Positions 60,261 through 64,000 of a stretch of 64,000 nucleotides of DNA are shown here, one piece after another. A program made the position numbers and the translations under genes. The notes below the pieces were generated by a model, which was not told where the DNA came from, searched no databases, and saw nothing but the letters and a program-made list of their open reading frames with translations. This DNA is from Epichloe hybrida (Eukaryota > Ascomycota > Sordariomycetes > Hypocreales > Clavicipitaceae). The DNA is taken from the NCBI GenBank assembly GCA_019022495.1, contig JAFEKR010000005.1, forward strand, positions 682,001-746,000. Direction: 5' to 3'. The number at the start of each line of letters is the position of its first letter. Positions within the stretch are counted from its first letter, which is position 1.

Positions 60261-63180
60261 TAATCATGTTAAGCATAAAGTTTACTTTAGGTAAATTAAT
60301 TAGATTCTATTAAGGTCTATCCTATTATACTAAAGTTCTAAGCCTTTCCTAGATCCTTTCCTATAGGGTAGCGTTAATTTCTAGTAGGGGCGTTAGGGCT
60401 ATCTTTAGTGGATTTACCTTAGCCTTTACTTCATTTCTCTTATTCTCTTTAAGAGCATCCTTTATTATCTAGATAATAGAATTAATTTAGTTCTCTAGAT
60501 TAATTAGTCTTAGAGTTATTTTAACCCTAAATATTCTTGAAGGTAGTATAGGCCCTAGTATATCCCCGTTATAATAATAAACATCTTTAACGCCTTTTGC
60601 TTGCAGGAGATACTTATTACTAACTACTTCTACTAGTATTAGTATAATATAGTAAATATCTTAAAAGGGTACTCTAAGCTTCTTCTAGAAGACCTTATTA
60701 TATAGTTAATCTAAAATCCTTTACCTAACCTTACCTAGTGGATCTTTCTTTCCCTTATTTAAGGTATTATTACCTTATCTAGGTTATTCGTAGCCTTAAT
60801 AATCTTATTTATCTTCTTCTATAATATCTTTAACTCATAGGCGCTTCGCTACTTATTCCCTAATAGCTATAATCTTTCTATTATAGTCCTTTACTTCCTC
60901 TTCTTCTATAGATACCTTCTTAAATATAATAGCTAAGACTATACCTAAGGGCTCCCTTTATAAGATTAATATTACCTAAACCTCCCTTTCTAGACAGTAT
61001 TTAGCAGGGTTAAACTAGCTTTCTATTTAATTAAATATTTCTTATTTATCTATATCCTAGCTTTTACCTCCACAAGGACTACATTCCTTAATCCTAGGGA
61101 TTATATAAGTAACCTTACTATCTAGAAAGTATTTAACCTAAAACATAGCTAGCCTACGTGTGTAGCTACTAATTTAAAGGAACTTTAAGAGTAAAATAGG
61201 TAGTATTATTTAGCGCCTTATATTATCCCTAATTACTAAAATGCGGATAGCTAGGTTATAGATAGTAAATTTAGATATCTTATTAAACCCTAATATATTA
61301 CACTTTATAGCTAAGTAAGACTTATTATTACAGTAATAGCAATAGTTTGACTAGCGGCCTTATTTACCTATCGTATTAATTTTGAAAATGCGGTCCTTAT
61401 CTTAATTAAATAATCTAATACTATTTAGCTAGTAATTCTATTACTAGTATTATAGGTTACTATTATACTTCTTTTTAAGCTACTTTATAATATTAATTTC
61501 CTTTCCTACTTAGGCTATAACTATAATTTTTAACTTAGCTAGCTGCTTTATTAAATTATCTATTTAATCTTAGTATTTAGCTAACTTAGGACCTTTATCC
61601 TTTATTACCTTATTATTAAAGGTAATAATCTTCTTATTATATCCTAAAGACTTAGCCTATGCTAGGCGGTTCCCTTAGTTAGTCTAATAATTACTAAGAG
61701 CAGGTAGATTAAATAGTTTCTAACTCCTTAGGTTTAACTTTATATTATCTAATAAGTACCCTCCTAAGTTAGAGATTTTAGGGTCCCTATATCTAAGCTC
61801 TAATTATATATAAATATATATATTAAGCTCTATCTAGAGTGGTTTATACTTTATAACTAGAATTTCTTTATAGGTAAACCCCTTTTAATCTATAAAGCTT
61901 AAGATTAAATACTCTAGGAAGGCCTTATAAATATAGTTAGACTATGTTATAGTAGTTCTCTATCCTATAGGGTTTATATTTAATATTAAAGCTTAATGCT
62001 TCTATAGCTAGTAATAGGTCTCCTTAACAGACTTTAGTTATATTAGGTTAAGGTCTTTAAGTTATTCTTAAGCGCTTTCTATTTAATCCTAGCTTATAGT
62101 ATTAAACTAAAGGAGCATTTTATTCTTTAACTCTTCCTAAGTACGTAACACTATTAGCATCTTAACTACCTATTAGACCTAGGGGTTAATGTCATATTTA
62201 AGTATTTTTTGCTAATTCTTTTTAGTGATATATATTACCTTTATCTTAGCTTTGAAGTCCTTAATAAAATCTACTATATTTTCCCTCGTAAACTACTAAA
62301 TATTATACCTATTTTACATTATAATAAGGGAAGTCTAGTAAGCTATTATTTCTCTAAGGATCTTTATAAAAGATTTAGCATTAAGCTTATTAAGAGATCT
62401 AGAAGATTTTCCTTTACTATTAAAGTCCTTCTCTAATTAATTATTAGAGTAGGAATATATTAGCGTAGAAACCATTTTAAGATTAGATAGTTCCTTACTA
62501 GTAACTAGGGATTCTAGTATTAATAGCTCTAGAGTATCCTTTAGATAGCTTAGTAGCTTAATTAATCTTACTTTACTTAGCTAGTAAGAATATAAAGGAA
62601 AATAATCAGATATAAAGTCTAGTAATAGTACTTCTAATTAATCTTATAAATAGATAAGTACTTAAATAAAAACTTTAGTAATTAAAAGAATCTTTAGAAA
62701 GAAATCTTCTAGAAGGGTAATATCTATAGTTATAAATAGTCTATAAGCAAAAATCAGGAGTATAATCACATAGCTCTTTATAATTAACTATAAGACCCTA
62801 ATATATAGCTAAATAATCATAAAATTAGCTATAAGTCCTAAGATTAAATGGTTTATAACGCTAGATAGCAGTTCCTATTCTATATTCTTATATTTAAAAT
62901 TTCTTAGCAAGGGGGTAATAGTTTAGCTAGTGTTTATAATATACTTTCCTAAACTAGCTAGCCTCCCTTTTAACGCCTCTATAGAATATAGTCTCCTATC
63001 CTTAATCTAGCTTAGTTCTTCTAAATTAACTAGTCTAAAGCTAGCGCCTTAGCCCTTATATAGTCTAGGGCTAGGCTTCTAGTCTATATTATATTATAAG
63101 GAATAACAAAATAAGGGGGTCTTTACGTAAACAGTTTAGTATTAGCTATAGATTATAGCTAAAAAAGCATACTTTTAATT
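60261..63180 (-). pseudogene. Gypsy F gag with zinc knuckle
   Basis: This is gag on the minus strand. The CCHC box at 61300-61341 reads CYYCNNKSYLAIKC. With the Tyr at the His position reverted it is a perfect C-x2-C-x4-H-x4-C, and all three Cys survive. The knuckle is followed by NILGFNKISKFTIYNLAIRIL and the link to protease. The capsid region upstream (61800-62950) is AT-rich and broken. A + frame at 62209-62436 is its antisense shadow. Confidence 0.82.
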
Positions 63181-63253
63181 AATCTTAGTCTATAGTAAAT
63201 TAAATAGAAAGCGGAAGTCCTAGGGGTTTAAGACCACGTTTCTCCACTAGTTT

Positions 63254-63707
63254 TATTAAGCAGAAAACAACACCCTAAAAGACACAATACTAGCCTACAA
63301 TCACAAGTAGCTCTAGAGCCTACACATAACAAAGAGGTTAATTAACTTAACGGTATTAATCATAACAACAGCAAGGACTATCTTGTTATACAGAGATATC
63401 TAAGATTAAATAGTCTATTAGATTAGAAGTAATGTCTTAAATAAATAAGGGAAGGTATTTTCTTAATTTATCTTATAGTAAACATAGGTATAATCTTAGG
63501 TAAAGCAAACTCAAGGTAATCTTAAGAATCTCGTAGGGTGCGTGAATTACTATTAAAGAGTCTGTTTATAAGTAGTCCCTTTATAGATTAAATAATCCTA
63601 TTACCTAGATAACTAATATCGTCATCCCTTGTTATAATACTCCCATCCCTGAACCCTAGCACTTGTCATCGTGATCGCGTTTTTGGGCGCGCATCTTACG
63701 GCACACA
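63254..63707 (-). repeat. 5' LTR of Gypsy F
   Basis: The LTR is 454 bp. On the + strand it starts TATTAAGCAGAAAACAAC (mutated) and ends CGGCACACA (clean, with TGATCGCGTTTTTGGGCGCG inside the outer edge). Immediately inside, the sense strand reads AACTAGTGGAGAAACGTGG, a probable primer-binding region. Confidence 0.92.
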
Positions 63708-63712
63708 ATACC

Positions 63713-64000
63713 ACATAAATAGTGTTAACTAGCCTATGTAGCGCTTTATAGATATAACTCTAGAAAGTAGCTAGGGCATTTATTAACCTAAAAGGCATCA
63801 TAAGGTACTTGTAGTACTTGTAACATGTGTAAAAAGCTATCTTCTATTTATTACCTTCTTTAATATGAATTTAGTAGTACATATCCTTAATATTAATCTT
63901 AGAAAAGAAATAGGCCCCTTAGTATAAATTAAGGATCTCTAAAATTAGGGGGAGAGCATAGTAATTCTTCTATATTACCTTATTAAGCACTTAATAGTTA
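63713..64000 (-). pseudogene. Gypsy B2 pol, RT continuation
   Basis: B2 resumes directly after F: the + strand ACATAAATAGTGTTAACTAGCC continues the RT catalytic region of B1 (17336 onward). Read on the minus strand it is the upstream half of RT. It runs off the window. Confidence 0.9.

Larger units (their letters stand above)
44853..63707 (-). mobile_element. Gypsy family F (large, nested in B2, split by B3)
   Basis: This is a Ty3/Gypsy element on the minus strand with 454-bp LTRs. After removal of B3 it is about 12.06 kb, large for Gypsy. The extra length is a 4.4-kb segment (45307-49674) between integrase and 3' LTR. It lies in the RT of B2, and the B2 sequence joins across it (ATACT before, ATACC then ACATAAATAG after), an imperfect target duplication if the LTR includes one more T at its left end. 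Pol belongs to the fungal Gypsy lineage with the FLDDIAIKG-type RT motif. I saw no chromodomain. Confidence 0.92.
40720..64000 (-). mobile_element. Gypsy family B, copy B2 (interrupted by F, runs off window)
   Basis: This is a minus-strand Gypsy B element. Its own sequence is 40720-44851, then about 63708-64000 after the F insertion. Its LTR (202 bp) and post-pol tail differ from B1/B3 by indels and non-RIP substitutions, so it represents a diverged subfamily. Its 5' half (gag and 5' LTR) lies beyond the right edge, so the target duplication (left copy would be AATAC, 40715-40719) cannot be verified. Confidence 0.9.

Noticed and set aside
62209..62436. 75-codon + strand open frame in Gypsy F
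   Set aside because: It is antisense to the gag capsid region, upstream of the surviving gag knuckle. No domain was found, and it is best seen as a shadow of gag.
1..64000. CRISPR array, operons, bacterial-type terminators or riboswitches
   Set aside because: The window is eukaryotic transposon sequence. Repeats are LTRs, not short regularly spaced repeats.
1..64000. Host protein-coding genes or tRNA genes
   Set aside because: No open frame beyond 85 codons exists, and every readable protein motif belongs to a retroelement or its tail. No tRNA-like cloverleaf was noticed by eye; a tRNA scan would be needed to exclude one.

Overview
The window looks like an AT-rich, gene-free repeat block from a filamentous ascomycete (Pezizomycotina-type). 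The evidence is a pile of nested LTR retrotransposons saturated with repeat-induced point mutation (RIP). Paired copies differ almost only by C/T and G/A changes. TA dinucleotides dominate, Gln and Trp codons have become stops, and Cys and His have become Tyr. No host gene is intact, and I saw no tRNA or rRNA. The genus cannot be named from this.

I label the families A to G. A, B, D and F are Ty3/Gypsy (A, B and D have a C-terminal chromodomain-like segment; I saw none in F). C, E and G are Ty1/Copia. Layout: 1-4286 is the 3' part of an A copy (+). 4287-5004 and 33450-34009 are AT-rich host DNA. Copia C (5005-33449, +, target duplication TTTAT) is split by two insertions. One is B1 (6002-19792, minus, GTTAT), which is itself split by full-length A2 (9352-16577, +, AGGGC). 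The other is D (20102-27952, minus, AGAAC). From 34010 a second nest runs off the right edge. A Copia gag-protease remnant G (minus) is cut by Copia E (from 34848, +). E is cut by B2 (from 40720, minus). B2 is cut by F (44853-63707, minus). F is cut by B3 (49680-56470, minus). B3 carries a solo LTR of A (53279-53497). That is five successive insertions.

Every element is a dead copy, but gag zinc knuckles, retropepsin, RT, RNase H, integrase and chromodomain segments can still be read through the RIP stops. The Gypsy elements also share a long segment between the end of pol and the 3' LTR. In family B this segment holds an antisense reading frame whose Cys-rich motif and C-terminal motif are conserved between diverged copies (B1/B3 versus B2). 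Weaker candidates for the same arrangement are present in A, D and F. This is the most unusual feature of the window.

A second pattern is that RIP is weak at the outermost edges of nearly every element. The left LTR is therefore clean at its outer side and the right LTR at its own outer side, so each pair preserves complementary unmutated halves.
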